Source of the DNA: JAEUIZ01 sp046155605
GTDB taxonomy: Bacteria; Planctomycetota; Phycisphaerae; Phycisphaerales; UBA1924
Assembly (NCBI GenBank): GCA_046155605.1
Contig: JBJXFQ010000101.1
Coordinates: 1 to 64,000, forward strand
DNA length: 64,000 bases
Reading direction: 5' to 3'
The notes under the pieces are model-generated. The model searched no databases. It had not been told where the DNA came from and worked only from the letters and a program-made list of their open reading frames with translations. Positions 52,691 to 61,219 of this stretch are shown piece after piece (the first letter of the stretch is position 1; each line of letters starts with the position of its first letter). Both the position numbers and the translations under genes were made by a program.

Positions 52691-53037
52691 CCGAGCAGCG
52701 GTACTGTCCGGCCCACGCCAAGGCGGCCACGGCCAACGCTCCAGCGTGGCGAACCACGACGGGATCATCGACATCGAGGGGCTACGGCTCGGTGTGGCGC
52801 AGGCTCAGGAAGCTCGTTCTGGCACGCGACCCCTTCTGCATGGCGTGCCACCGCAACCCATCCAAGCACGTCGACCACATCAAGGCCAAGGCCAACGGTG
52901 GCACCGATGACATGGGCAACCTGCGTGGGCTGTGCGAACGCTGCCACATGAGGAAGACGGCCAAGGACGGGCACGCCCGCAAGGCGCTCACCCGCCTGGC
53001 CAACACGATCAGGGGAGCTGCAGCGCCGAGATCGTGA
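52639..53037 (+). CDS. phage HNH endonuclease
   Basis: A 132-residue nuclease. An N-terminal Cys/His cluster (C9, C14, C23, H26) precedes the HNH fold with C67, C70, the catalytic DH at 79-80, the GGTDDMGNL asparagine loop and C99/C102. In HK97-type phages an HNH protein next to the terminase assists DNA cutting during packaging. GAGG lies 7 nt before the ATG, and the gene overlaps the methylase end by 52 bases. Confidence 0.88.
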   Translation: MPRKPMHPCNHAGCHALTEQRYCPAHAKAATANAPAWRTTTGSSTSRGYGSVWRRLRKLVLARDPFCMACHRNPSKHVDHIKAKANGGTDDMGNLRGLCERCHMRKTAKDGHARKALTRLANTIRGAAAPRS

Positions 53038-53362
53038 CCGACGTTGCCGTCGAATAGCTGACCTGCACCTTGCCGTTGGCGTCGTTGAAGGCGGGTGGGA
53101 TGGGGCCGATGACGCGGGTCTGGCCCGCGGGCACCGCGACGACCTGGGCCAAGAGTGTCATGTTCGGAAACGTGCCATCGCCCGGTCGAGTTGTAGTCGG
53201 TCCCGGGTTGATGGTCACGTTCATAGACAGGCCGGCGGCGTTGTCGACCCTGATCAGCACGTTGCCGCGTGGATTCGGCACGGCGTCGCCGCCTCCGGCC
53301 GCGGCGACTGGGCCAGGATTGACGCCAGCGATCGACGGCGTAACTGGGGTGATGTCGGCCAT
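53009..53362 (-). CDS. small phage protein on opposite strand, possible decoration protein
   Basis: A 117-residue protein encoded against the direction of the whole module. The ATG at 53362 has GGAG 7 nt upstream. It is beta-rich with VLIRVDNAAGLSMNVTI, then VAVPAGQTRVIGPIPPAFNDANGKVQVSY. This layout is like that of small capsid decoration or head-completion proteins that stud phage heads. Its orientation makes it a candidate moron, expressed separately from the late genes. It overlaps the HNH gene 3' end by 29 bases. Confidence 0.65.
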   Translation of the reverse strand: MADITPVTPSIAGVNPGPVAAAGGGDAVPNPRGNVLIRVDNAAGLSMNVTINPGPTTTRPGDGTFPNMTLLAQVVAVPAGQTRVIGPIPPAFNDANGKVQVSYSTATSVTISALQLP

Positions 53363-53597
53363 GGGTGCTCTCCAGCGGCGTCCACGCTGCCGCGCCGGCG
53401 AGACTAGACGCGCCCCGACGGACGGGCCAGCCGAGCACCCAGACCATGCCACGGCCTCGCCCGACGACGCTGGCGGCACGCGGCGCGGGGGGGAGGGGGT
53501 GGGTTTTCTCTGGGAGGTCCTCAGGGGACCGCAGCGGGGCCCGTCATCTGCGCGCGCGCAGGTTTTGAAAATCGAGTGCGCCCGGACCGGGATCGCC

Positions 53598-53603
53598 TAG
53601 GTT
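53598..53603 (+). promoter_or_regulatory. candidate -10 (TAGGTT) giving leaderless start
   Basis: TAGGTT ends 6 bases before the ATG of the small terminase gene, which has no ribosome site. A transcript starting about 7 bases after the box would begin at the ATG. No good -35 box is present at 17 bases. Confidence 0.3.
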
Positions 53604-53609
53604 AGTACC

Positions 53610-54146
53610 ATGGGACGCCGTGGACCAGCGCCAAAGCCGACCATCCTCAAGCTCGTGTCCGGGAATCCGGGCGGGCGGCCGCTCAACACGAGCGAGCCGA
53701 TCCCGCCACCGGGCGAGCCGGACATGCCCGCGCACCTGGACGATCGTGCCCGCACAGTGTGGCAGCAGATCGTGCCCGGCCTCGCCCGCATCGGGCTCGC
53801 CCGGTCGGTCGACGGCGAGGCCCTCTCGCGCTATTGCCAGTTGATCGTCATGTGGCGGGACTGCCTGGCGTTCGTGGAGAAGAACGGCCGCTCGTATCCC
53901 GTGCGGGCGGAGACCGGCGACGCGAAGAAGCCGGGCCGGATCATCCGCTTCGTGACGTTCGCCGAGACCTCGCTGGCGATGCGCCTGGCCCGCGAGCTGC
54001 TGGCCATCGAGCGGGAGTTCGGCCTGACGCCCTCGGCACGCAGCCGCATCCACGTCGCCGCCGAAAAGACGAGCAAGGGAGACGTCCATGAGCTCAAGAA
54101 AGCCTTCTTCGCGGGCGGCAAGCCGGCGACGGGGGCCGGAGCCTGA
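53610..54146 (+). CDS. phage terminase small subunit, P27 family
   Basis: A 178-residue protein of the P27 terminase family. It opens with the basic GRRGPAPKPTILKLVSGNPG motif typical of that family, followed by the helix-rich body (WQQIVPGLARIGLARSVDGEALSRYCQL). It recognises phage DNA for packaging and loads the large subunit. The gene has no upstream ribosome site and may be leaderless. It overlaps the large subunit gene by 59 bases. Confidence 0.9.
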   Translation: MGRRGPAPKPTILKLVSGNPGGRPLNTSEPIPPPGEPDMPAHLDDRARTVWQQIVPGLARIGLARSVDGEALSRYCQLIVMWRDCLAFVEKNGRSYPVRAETGDAKKPGRIIRFVTFAETSLAMRLARELLAIEREFGLTPSARSRIHVAAEKTSKGDVHELKKAFFAGGKPATGAGA

Positions 54147-55728
54147 CGGCGGCCGCTCCCCGGGCAAGGGGGCGTGGTTCGACGCCGCCGCGGCGGATCG
54201 GGTCTGCCAGTTCTTCACGCTCTTCCTCAGCCACACCAAGGGCGAGTGGGCCGGTCAGCCGCTCGTGCTCGATCCCTGGCAGCGCCGCATCCTCCGGCGG
54301 CTCTTCGGCTGGAAACGTCCCGACGGGATGCGGTGGTTCCGCCGGCTCGACCTGTGGATCCCCAGGAAGAACGGCAAGAGCCTGCTCGCCGCCGGCATCG
54401 CGCTCTACCTGCTCTTCGCGGACAACGAGCCGGGCGCCGAGGTGTACCTCATCGCCAACGACCGCGAGCAGGCCTCGATCGTGTTCAAGGACGCGGCGCG
54501 GATGGTCGAGGCCTCGCCAGAGCTCGCAGCGATGTGCCAGGTTTTCAACTCGGTGCGGACCCGCGCGATCCTCTACCCCGAGACGCTGTCATCGCTGCAG
54601 GCGCTCTCGAGCCTGCCGGGCAACAAGGACGGGCTCAATCCCAGCGGCGTCATCTTCGACGAGCTCCACGAGATGCGTGACGCCGACCTCTGGGACAAGA
54701 TGACCACGGGGTCGGGCGCCCGCCGGCAGCCGCTCTTCGTCGTGATCTCCACCGCGGGCGACGACCTCAACTCGATCGGACGCCGCGAGTACATGGTCGA
54801 CAAGCGCATCCTCGAGGGCAAGAGCCGGATCAACGACCGCCTCGTCGTCATCTACGAGGCGGCACCGGAGGACGACTGGCGCCGGGAGTCGACCTGGAAG
54901 CGGGCGAATCCGGGCTGGGGAAAGTCGGTCAAGCCCGCCGACATGCGGTCGCGGCTGGCCGAGGCGAGGGAGGACCCCTCGAAGGAGGTCCAGCTCAAGC
55001 GCTACAACCTGAACATCTGGACGAACGCGAAGACGAACTGGATAAACATGGATCGGTGGGACGCGTGCGGCGGCCCCGTTGACCCGGTCGCGCTGGCCCA
55101 CCTGCCTTGCTGGATCGGGCTCGATCTCTCGAAGCGGTCGGACATCACCGCGGCGGTGGCGCTCTTCCGCGACGAGGCCGAGGAGCCGCGCTACTTGGTG
55201 CTCGCGCACTTCTTCGTCCCGGAGGAGGGCATCGCGCTCAAGGAGAGTCGTGACGGGGTGCCCTATCGCGAGTGGGCGAAGGCCGGCCACCTCACGCTCA
55301 CCCCGGGCAACGTCATCCAGTATTCAGCGGTGAGGAGCCTGATCCTGGACCGCTGGGCCCGCGCGTTCCAGGTCCGCGAGATCGCGTATGACCCGTACAA
55401 CGCCACCCACCTCGCGGACGAGCTGCGGGAACTCGGATTGAACATGGTCGAGTTCCAACAGGTCATCAAGAACGTCGCGCCGCCCACGGGCGAGCTCAAG
55501 AACCTCGTGCTCCAGGCGCGCCTCGTCCACGGCGGGAACCCCGTGCTGCGCTGGATGGCCGAGAACGTGGCGGTGATCGTCGACGTGAACGGCAACGAGC
55601 GGTTCACGAAGAAGGCCTCGACGGCCCGCATCGACGGCATGGCCGCGTTGGTGAACGCGCTGGGACGTGCTAGTGTCGGCGATGCGGCCCCATCGGTGTA
55701 TGAGCAGCGCGGAGTCCTGACCCTATGA
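54088..55728 (+). CDS. phage terminase large subunit
   Basis: A 546-residue packaging motor of the HK97/YmfN type. The ATPase part has a Walker A-like loop PRKNGKS (K97) and Walker B VIFDE (188-192). The nuclease part begins near GLDLSKRSD (about 346), whose first Asp is a metal ligand. It cuts concatemers and drives DNA into the prohead. The ATG lies inside the small subunit gene, and the stop overlaps the portal start by 4 nt. Confidence 0.93.
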   Translation: MSSRKPSSRAASRRRGPEPDGGRSPGKGAWFDAAAADRVCQFFTLFLSHTKGEWAGQPLVLDPWQRRILRRLFGWKRPDGMRWFRRLDLWIPRKNGKSLLAAGIALYLLFADNEPGAEVYLIANDREQASIVFKDAARMVEASPELAAMCQVFNSVRTRAILYPETLSSLQALSSLPGNKDGLNPSGVIFDELHEMRDADLWDKMTTGSGARRQPLFVVISTAGDDLNSIGRREYMVDKRILEGKSRINDRLVVIYEAAPEDDWRRESTWKRANPGWGKSVKPADMRSRLAEAREDPSKEVQLKRYNLNIWTNAKTNWINMDRWDACGGPVDPVALAHLPCWIGLDLSKRSDITAAVALFRDEAEEPRYLVLAHFFVPEEGIALKESRDGVPYREWAKAGHLTLTPGNVIQYSAVRSLILDRWARAFQVREIAYDPYNATHLADELRELGLNMVEFQQVIKNVAPPTGELKNLVLQARLVHGGNPVLRWMAENVAVIVDVNGNERFTKKASTARIDGMAALVNALGRASVGDAAPSVYEQRGVLTL

Positions 55729-57089
55729 GCAGCACCACGATCACCGGCCCAGGCCTTGACGCACGGTCGTACTCCGTCGTCCCGCCCGCCGGGAGCGAGA
55801 CGCGGAGCATCGAGGACCCCTCCAAGCCCATCACCGCCGCACAGTTGGCGGAGCTCCTGAGCGGCGGGACGGCTGGTTCGGGCAAGAGCGTGACGCCGCG
55901 AAGCTCGCTCAAGGTCGGCGCGGTCTTCGCCTGCGTCCGCGTGATCTCCAACGCCATCGCCCGAATGCCGCTCATCGTGTACGAGCGGACGGACGAGGGT
56001 CGCGTGCGGGCGACGTCGCACTCGCTGTACCGGCTCCTCAAGCTCCGGCCCAACCCCGACATGTCCTCGTTCTCGCTGCGGTCCGCGCTCATGACCGGCG
56101 CCCTCCTCTGGGGGAACGGCTACGCCGAGATCGTCCGCCGCCGCGATGGCAAGGTGCAGGCGATCGTCCCGATCGAGTCCGAACGCGTGACGCCGGTCCG
56201 CGAGGGCGGTGACCTCCGCTATCGCGTGGTCACCGACGGCGTCCCCGTGACGCTGCTCAAGCGCGACATCCTCCACCTTCCTGGCCTCTCATTCGACGGC
56301 GTGTGCGGCCTCTCCGTGGTTGGCCACGCGCGGCAGACGATCGGCGCGGCGATGGCCGCCGACGAGTTCGCCGGCACACTCCTGCGCAACGGCCTGCGTC
56401 CGAGCGGCGTCCTGGAGCACCCCAAAAAGCTCGGTGATCAAGGGACCAAGAACCTCCGCGAGAGCTTCCAGGCCGTGTACGGCGGGAGCGCCAACAGCGG
56501 CAAGCCGCTCATCCTCGAAGAGGGGATGAAGTGGAACTCCTCGTCGATGCCGCTCGAGGACGCCCAGTTCGTCGAGACCTCCTACTTCCGCGTCGAGGAC
56601 ATCGCCCGCTGGTTCGGCGTGCCCCCGCACAAGATCGGTCACCTGCTCCGCGCCACGAACAACAACATCGAGCAGCAGAGCCTCGACTTCCTGGGCGACA
56701 CGCTCGCGCCGTGGGTCGAGGCCCTCGAGCAGGAGCTCGTCTGGAAGCTCTTTAGCGAGGAGGAAATGGAGCGTTATTACGCCGAGCACCTCACGCAGGC
56801 GATCATCCAGATGGACGCGAACACGCGCGGCCAGCTCTACGAGCGGCTCGTCCGCACGGGATCGATCTCGCCCGACGAGATCCGCGATCGCGAGAACCTG
56901 AACCACGTTCCCGACGGCCGCGGCCGCACGTTCTGGATGCAGTCGTCGAACATGCCGCTCCCGACCGAGGAGCAGCGGGACAGGCTCATCGACGCCTGGA
57001 TCAAGAAGGGGAGCGGGGGCGGCGGGCCGTCCGACGCCTCGGGTCAGCCCGAGCCAAAGACGGACGACAAAGTCGCCCAGAGCGGCTGA
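55725..57089 (+). CDS. HK97 family phage portal protein
   Basis: A 454-residue portal that forms the dodecameric ring at the head vertex for DNA passage. Family blocks are VGAVFACVRVISNAIARMPLIVYE, LLKLRPNPDMSSF, GNGYAEIVRRRDG, RLTAFDGVCGLS-type turn, and FVETSYFRVEDIARWFGVPPHKIG with NNIEQQSLDFLGDTLAPW. Length is normal for the family. It is coupled to the large terminase by ATGA. Confidence 0.93.
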   Translation: MSSTTITGPGLDARSYSVVPPAGSETRSIEDPSKPITAAQLAELLSGGTAGSGKSVTPRSSLKVGAVFACVRVISNAIARMPLIVYERTDEGRVRATSHSLYRLLKLRPNPDMSSFSLRSALMTGALLWGNGYAEIVRRRDGKVQAIVPIESERVTPVREGGDLRYRVVTDGVPVTLLKRDILHLPGLSFDGVCGLSVVGHARQTIGAAMAADEFAGTLLRNGLRPSGVLEHPKKLGDQGTKNLRESFQAVYGGSANSGKPLILEEGMKWNSSSMPLEDAQFVETSYFRVEDIARWFGVPPHKIGHLLRATNNNIEQQSLDFLGDTLAPWVEALEQELVWKLFSEEEMERYYAEHLTQAIIQMDANTRGQLYERLVRTGSISPDEIRDRENLNHVPDGRGRTFWMQSSNMPLPTEEQRDRLIDAWIKKGSGGGGPSDASGQPEPKTDDKVAQSG

Positions 57090-57095
57090 CGCGCC

Positions 57096-57116
57096 TAGTT
57101 TCGCGTCGCCGTGGAC
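57096..57116 (+). promoter_or_regulatory. TAGTTT-N9-GTGGAC motif before prohead protease
   Basis: TAGTTT (57096-57101) and GTGGAC (57111-57116) with 9 bases between them lie in the 44-base gap before the protease gene. The same pair with the same spacing occurs before the capsid gene, and a shorter version before the tail tube gene. It may be a phage late promoter or RNA processing site. Confidence 0.35.
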
Positions 57117-57133
57117 AGGCGAGTGGGTGCCCC

Positions 57134-57799
57134 ATGCCGGTGAACATCGAGCGACGCTGCGAACGGCGCTATGCCGCCGGCCTGCAACTGCGTGAGCTGG
57201 AGAAGCACCAGGACGGTCGGATCGCCACGCTCAGCGGGTACGGGGCTGTCTTCGGCACGCTGAGCGAGGACCTGGGCGGGTTCCGGGAGTTCATCCGAAA
57301 GGGCGCGTTCAGCGAATCGCTCAAGCGTGGCGACGACGTGCGCGCGATGGGTCACCACACGACGGTCCAGATCATCGGCCGTCGCTCGGCCAAGACGCTC
57401 GACATCGCGGAGGATGACAAGGGCCTCAAGGTTGACATCTCCGTTCCCGACACGAGCTATGGACGCGACCTCATCGTGAGCGTGAAGCGCGGCGACCTGA
57501 CCGGCATGAGCTTCGGGTTCAACACGATCGACGACACCTGGACAAAGGAGACGAAGGACGGCGTCGCGGTCCTTCGCCGCGAGCTCATCGCGGTCGATCT
57601 CTTCGAGGTCTCCGTCGTGGCGTTCCCGGCGTACACCGACACGAGCGTCGAGGCCCGCGGCGACGTGCGAGCACTCACCGACATTCTGGCCGACGGGAAG
57701 CGGCGCGTGGGCAAGGACGCCCCCGCCGATGCCCGCTCGCGCCGCGATCGATTGATCAGCGCCTATCGCACGCGCGTGGCGCTGTGGACCGGCAAGTAG
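57134..57799 (+). CDS. HK97 family prohead protease
   Basis: A 221-residue maturation protease. The conserved start ATLSGYGAVFGTLSEDLGGFREFIRKGAF, the catalytic His in GHH (74-75), Ser126 in LTGMSFGF and the downstream VDLFEVSVVAFPAY are all visible. It cleaves the scaffolding (delta) domain of the capsid protein encoded next. The C-terminal 40 residues are basic. Confidence 0.92.
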   Translation: MPVNIERRCERRYAAGLQLRELEKHQDGRIATLSGYGAVFGTLSEDLGGFREFIRKGAFSESLKRGDDVRAMGHHTTVQIIGRRSAKTLDIAEDDKGLKVDISVPDTSYGRDLIVSVKRGDLTGMSFGFNTIDDTWTKETKDGVAVLRRELIAVDLFEVSVVAFPAYTDTSVEARGDVRALTDILADGKRRVGKDAPADARSRRDRLISAYRTRVALWTGK

Positions 57800-57819
57800 A
57801 CCGGCACCCGCGCGCGGTC

Positions 57820-57840
57820 TAGGTTTGGCGCGCTGTGGAC
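57820..57840 (+). promoter_or_regulatory. TAGGTT-N9-GTGGAC motif before major capsid gene
   Basis: TAGGTT (57820-57825) is 9 bases before GTGGAC (57835-57840), matching the element before the prohead protease gene. TAGACC, a weak -35 match, sits 17 bases upstream (57797-57802), over the protease stop codon. The capsid gene starts at 57875. Confidence 0.4.
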
Positions 57841-57874
57841 GAATGCCGCACGGCAGCGGCTTGGAGAAAGCCCC

Positions 57875-59209
57875 ATGTCACGGATGATCACGCTCGACAT
57901 CAGCAAGGTTCTCGACAAGTACGACGGCGAACGGCAGAGGGCACGCGACGCCGCGGACCAGCTGGTGGCAAAGGTCGCCACTGAGGACCGCGAGTTCACG
58001 AAGGACGAGGAGGTCGAGCTCAAGGCGCACCAGGACAACATCGTCTCGCTGACGAAGCGGTGCGACTTGCTCAAGAAGCAGGCCGAGCTCGGCGCGTCGC
58101 TGGACAAGCCTGGCGAATCGCGGACGCAGCGCGGCACCATCAAGCCGAACGACGACGGGGATGAAGACGAGGAGACGCCCGAACAGCGCGAGCGGAAGCG
58201 AGAGGCGAAGCGGTATTCCAAGACCTACAAGCGCTGGCTGCGCGTGGGCATGAACCGACTCGGGCAGGACGACCAGGACGTCATGCACATGGGGCAACGG
58301 AGCCTCCCCGCGGACGATCCCGAGGTGCGCGCGCTGTCGGCGCTCACCGGCCAGACCGGCGGCTTCACCGTTCCCGCCGCCACCTTCACCGAGATCGAGA
58401 GGGCGATGAAGTCGTTTGCCGCGGTCCTCCAGACCAAGGCACGCGTGCTCGACACCGAGACCGGTGCCGACATTCCGTGGCCGACGGTCAACGACACCAG
58501 CAACGAAGGCGAGCAGGTGGACGAGAACACGGCCACGACCGAGGACTCGCCCAGCATCTTCGGCCAGATCATGGTGAAGAGCTACCTGTTCTCCACGAAG
58601 ATCATCTACCTGCCCATCCAGCTCATCCAGGACTCCGGCGTCAACATCGAAGGCCTGCTCACGGAAATGATGGCCGAGCGGCTGGGTCGCATCCTCAACC
58701 GCCGCTGGACGCTGGGCAACAACGCCAACCAGCCCCAGGGCGTGGTCCCCGCCTCGGTGCTCGGCAAGACCGCGGCCTCGGGCACGGCCGTGACGTACGG
58801 CGAGCTCGTCGACCTCCAGATCTCGATCGACCCCGCGTATTGGGAGGGCTGCGAGTGGCAGTTCAACACCAGCACGTTCGGTGCCCTCCGGAAGCTCCTT
58901 GACTCGCAGGGCCGCCCGATCTGGATGCCGGCGATGAACGCGGGCATGGCCGGCGGCGCTCCGGGTCTGCTCCTGGACAAGCCCTACTCGATCAACACGT
59001 TCATGGCCAGCATGGCCTCGGGCAATCGCTCCATCGTCTACGGCGCCTTCCGAAAGTACCTCATCCGCCGCGTCAAGAACATGGTCATGGTCCGGCTCAC
59101 GGAGCGCGCCGCCGAGAAGTTCCAGGTCGGCTTCGTCGGCTTCATTCGCGCCGACGGCAAGCTCCTCGACGCGGGAACGAACCCCATCAAGCACCTTGTC
59201 CACCCGTAG
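57875..59209 (+). CDS. HK97 family major capsid protein
   Basis: A 444-residue capsid protein. Residues 1-110 form a charged coiled coil (delta domain) that acts as scaffold and is removed by the adjacent protease. The HK97 fold follows from about 150: TGQTGGFTVPAATFTEIERAM, then TGADIPWPTVNDTSNEG, then MAERLGRILNRRWTLGNN and the end segment FVGFIRADGKLLDAG. A strong hairpin follows the gene, which may adjust expression of the genes downstream. Confidence 0.94.
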   Translation: MSRMITLDISKVLDKYDGERQRARDAADQLVAKVATEDREFTKDEEVELKAHQDNIVSLTKRCDLLKKQAELGASLDKPGESRTQRGTIKPNDDGDEDEETPEQRERKREAKRYSKTYKRWLRVGMNRLGQDDQDVMHMGQRSLPADDPEVRALSALTGQTGGFTVPAATFTEIERAMKSFAAVLQTKARVLDTETGADIPWPTVNDTSNEGEQVDENTATTEDSPSIFGQIMVKSYLFSTKIIYLPIQLIQDSGVNIEGLLTEMMAERLGRILNRRWTLGNNANQPQGVVPASVLGKTAASGTAVTYGELVDLQISIDPAYWEGCEWQFNTSTFGALRKLLDSQGRPIWMPAMNAGMAGGAPGLLLDKPYSINTFMASMASGNRSIVYGAFRKYLIRRVKNMVMVRLTERAAEKFQVGFVGFIRADGKLLDAGTNPIKHLVHP

Positions 59210-59249
59210 TCGGGTGGCGACCACTCTGCCCAGTTGAGGTGAATCGCGG

Positions 59250-59279
59250 GGGTCCGGTCCGCCACAGCGGGCCGGACCC
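59250..59279 (+). other. strong hairpin after major capsid gene
   Basis: GGGTCCGG (59250-59257) pairs perfectly with CCGGACCC (59272-59279), and an inner CCGC/GCGG pair extends the stem to a CACA loop. No T-run follows. A stem here would protect the capsid message or partly stop transcription, so that capsid exceeds the minor proteins. Confidence 0.6.
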
Positions 59280-59294
59280 ATTCAGGAGACAGCC

Positions 59295-59627
59295 ATGCGG
59301 ATCAAGTTCCTCACGTCGATCGCCGGGACCAACTTCAGCTACAAGCCGGGCGACGAGATCGACTGGCCGGACGAGACGGAGGCCGCTCGCTTCGTGGCGG
59401 CGGGCTACGCGAGCTCGATCGAGACGGCGGCACGCCAGGCTCCGGAACGTGCGGATGGTCGGCGTGGCCAGGAGCGTGCGACGCTGTCAGCGCCGGCGCA
59501 CGCCGAGGACGAGGTTGAGCGGGAGGACGCGGAAGAACCAGCGAAGCCCGGGGCAAGCGAAGACAACGGCGAAACGAAGTCGGCGGGCAAGAAGTCGGCG
59601 GGCAAGAAGTCGGCGGGCAAGAAGTAA
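59295..59627 (+). CDS. small phage structural protein with AGKKS repeats
   Basis: A 110-residue protein. The first 50 residues (MRIKFLTSIAGTNFSYKPGDEIDWPDETEAARFVAAGYAS in part) form a small SH3-like module seen in phage proteins that follow the capsid gene. The C-terminal half is Glu/Ala-rich and ends in three exact repeats of KSAGK. AGGAG lies upstream. Its role is probably in head assembly or DNA binding; nothing more can be said. Confidence 0.75.
   Translation: MRIKFLTSIAGTNFSYKPGDEIDWPDETEAARFVAAGYASSIETAARQAPERADGRRGQERATLSAPAHAEDEVEREDAEEPAKPGASEDNGETKSAGKKSAGKKSAGKK
59577..59621 (+). repeat. three perfect 15-bp tandem repeats
   Basis: The unit AAGTCGGCGGGCAAG occurs three times in a row without change (59577-59591, 59592-59606, 59607-59621), encoding a basic KSAGK tail. 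Such exact repeats are prone to copy-number change. Confidence 0.9.
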
Positions 59628-59660
59628 GCAGCGGCGGATCGCCGCGGCAAGGAGGCCAAC

Positions 59661-60095
59661 ATGGCAGCGGTAGGACTCGAGGAGAACTCGCTCACGCTAC
59701 AGGCGGCGGGCGCGGCGTCGGCGGGCACGGCCGTTAACGGTGCAACGTTGGACATGGCGGGGTTCGATGGCGTCATCCTGTTCGGGACGATCGCCACGGC
59801 CAACGCCGGGAACTACCTCAAGGCGCAGCAGGGCGAGGCCAGCGACGCCTCGGACATGGCGGACCTCGCCGGCTCCAAGGTCGTGGCGGACGCCAACGGA
59901 TCGGTCGTCGCCATCGACATCAACAAGCCGAAGGAGCGGTACGTGCGCGGCGTCTTCATCCGTGCCGGTGCCAACACCATCACGGGCGACATGTACGCCC
60001 TGCGGTATCACGCGCACAACCAACCCACGAGCAACACCATCGCCAACGTCCTCAAGAGCCTCAAGCTGGCGAGCCCCGCCGAGGGCACGCCCTAG
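59661..60095 (+). CDS. phage head decoration/stabilisation-like protein
   Basis: A 144-residue protein made largely of beta strands: LEENSLTLQAAG, DMAGFDGVILFGTIATANAGNYLK, then KPKERYVRGVFIRAGANT and YALRYHAH. This pattern is shared with phage proteins found after the capsid gene and thought to decorate or stabilise the head. A ribosome site AAGGAGG lies 8 nt before the ATG. Function is inferred from position and pattern, not from a known active site. Confidence 0.75.
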   Translation: MAAVGLEENSLTLQAAGAASAGTAVNGATLDMAGFDGVILFGTIATANAGNYLKAQQGEASDASDMADLAGSKVVADANGSVVAIDINKPKERYVRGVFIRAGANTITGDMYALRYHAHNQPTSNTIANVLKSLKLASPAEGTP

Positions 60096-60102
60096 ACCAG
60101 AC

Positions 60103-60174
60103 TGCGGGGTGGTGCAGCGGTAGCACATCGGGCTCATAACCCGAAGATCGCGGGTTCAAATCCCGCCCCCGCTA
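60103..60174 (+). tRNA. phage-encoded tRNA, anticodon CAT (initiator-like Met)
   Basis: A 72-base tRNA folds with acceptor 1-7 TGCGGGG-type pairing in which positions 1 and 72 are T and T and so unpaired, D stem GTGC/GCAC, anticodon stem TCGGG/CCCGA with loop CTCATAA, and T arm GCGGG/CCCGC. A 1:72 mismatch and three G-C pairs next to the anticodon are hallmarks of bacterial initiator tRNA. The D-stem 11:24 pair is T-A, as in elongator tRNAs. CCA is not encoded. It lies on the same strand between two structural genes. Confidence 0.88.
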
Positions 60175-60283
60175 TTTCACGGTCGCCAGCGTGGCGGCCG
60201 ACCGGCCCGACCCCCGTGCCTCCGATGTCGGTCCACGCCTCGGATTCTGGTAGGGCGGGCCGGTTCCCTTCCTCGGAGAAGCC

Positions 60284-60931
60284 ATGGCGATCGAGATCGT
60301 CACAGCACCAGCGGAAGAGCCCCTCTCCCTGCAGGAGGCGAAGGACCATCTGCGGGTCGAGGTCGCCGCCGACGACTCGCTGATCGGTCGCCTCATCACC
60401 GACGCGCGCGAGTGGGTCGAGCGCTACACGCGGCGGGCGCTCGTGACGCAGACCTGGCGGCTCTGGGCGCGGCAGTTCCCCGACGGGTGCCGCGACCAGG
60501 ACGGGGTTGCAGATCATCGCTGGATCGGCCACGCGAACCGGGACCTGGGGCTCCATCTCCCCGGCGGCAAGGTCCAGAGCGTCAGCAACGTCAAGTACAT
60601 CGACGCGGCGGGCACGCTGCAGACGCTGGCGGGCACGGAGTACACGCTCCACGCCAAGGACCCCCAGTGCATCGCCCGGCTCACGCCGGCCTACGGCAAG
60701 TCCTGGCCTGGCACGCGTGACGAGCCAAACGCCGTCCAGGTCGAGTACGTCGTCGGCTACGGCGTCGCCGCCGCCGTGCCGGCGATCGCCAAGCAGTCCA
60801 TCCTGCTCCACGTCGGGTGGCACTACGAGAACCGCGAGCCGGCGACGTTCGGCGCCACCGGCGCGATGTCGCAGATCCTCGGCGCCCTCGAGCTCAAGCT
60901 CGCGGACCTGCGCCTATTCACCTTCGCGTAG
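60284..60931 (+). CDS. phage gp6-like head-tail connector protein
   Basis: A 215-residue protein of the gp6/gp8-like connector group. The N-terminal helix bundle is clear: SLQEAKDHLRVEVAADDSLIGRLITDAREWVERYTRRAL. Later blocks are VEYVVGYG and AIAKQSILLHVGWHYENRE. It forms the ring below the portal. The 108-base gap before it follows the tRNA gene. Confidence 0.87.
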   Translation: MAIEIVTAPAEEPLSLQEAKDHLRVEVAADDSLIGRLITDAREWVERYTRRALVTQTWRLWARQFPDGCRDQDGVADHRWIGHANRDLGLHLPGGKVQSVSNVKYIDAAGTLQTLAGTEYTLHAKDPQCIARLTPAYGKSWPGTRDEPNAVQVEYVVGYGVAAAVPAIAKQSILLHVGWHYENREPATFGATGAMSQILGALELKLADLRLFTFA

Positions 60932-60941
60932 GAGATCAACG

Positions 60942-61211
60942 TTGCCCGACCAATCCGAATCCCTGCAGCCAGGCCTGACCTCGCCGGGAAGCGACTGTGT
61001 CCCCGTCACGCCCAACGACAGCACCGACCTCACGCTCTTCGCCAGGGCGATCCTCGTCGGCCAGGCGGGCACGCTCCGCGTGACGACCCTCGCGGGCGTG
61101 GTCCGCAACCTGCCGGCGACGTGCATCCCGGCCGGGTCCATCCTGCCGGTCCGCGTGAGGCGTGTCCACGCCACCGGGACGACGGCGACCGACATCTTCG
61201 CGATCACGTGA
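60942..61211 (+). CDS. phage spike-base-like small protein
   Basis: An 89-residue protein starting at TTG, with GGAG 8 nt upstream that overlaps the end of the preceding stop codon region. The pattern VTPNDSTDLTLFARAILVGQAGTLRVTTLAG ... PAGSILPVRVRRVHATGTTATDI is that of the RCAP_Rcc01079-type spike base proteins also found in gene transfer agents. It may form part of a head or tail vertex structure. Too short and start-variable for ordinary calling, but the match to the family pattern is good. Confidence 0.75.
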   Translation: MPDQSESLQPGLTSPGSDCVPVTPNDSTDLTLFARAILVGQAGTLRVTTLAGVVRNLPATCIPAGSILPVRVRRVHATGTTATDIFAIT

Positions 61212-61219
61212 GCCCCGCC

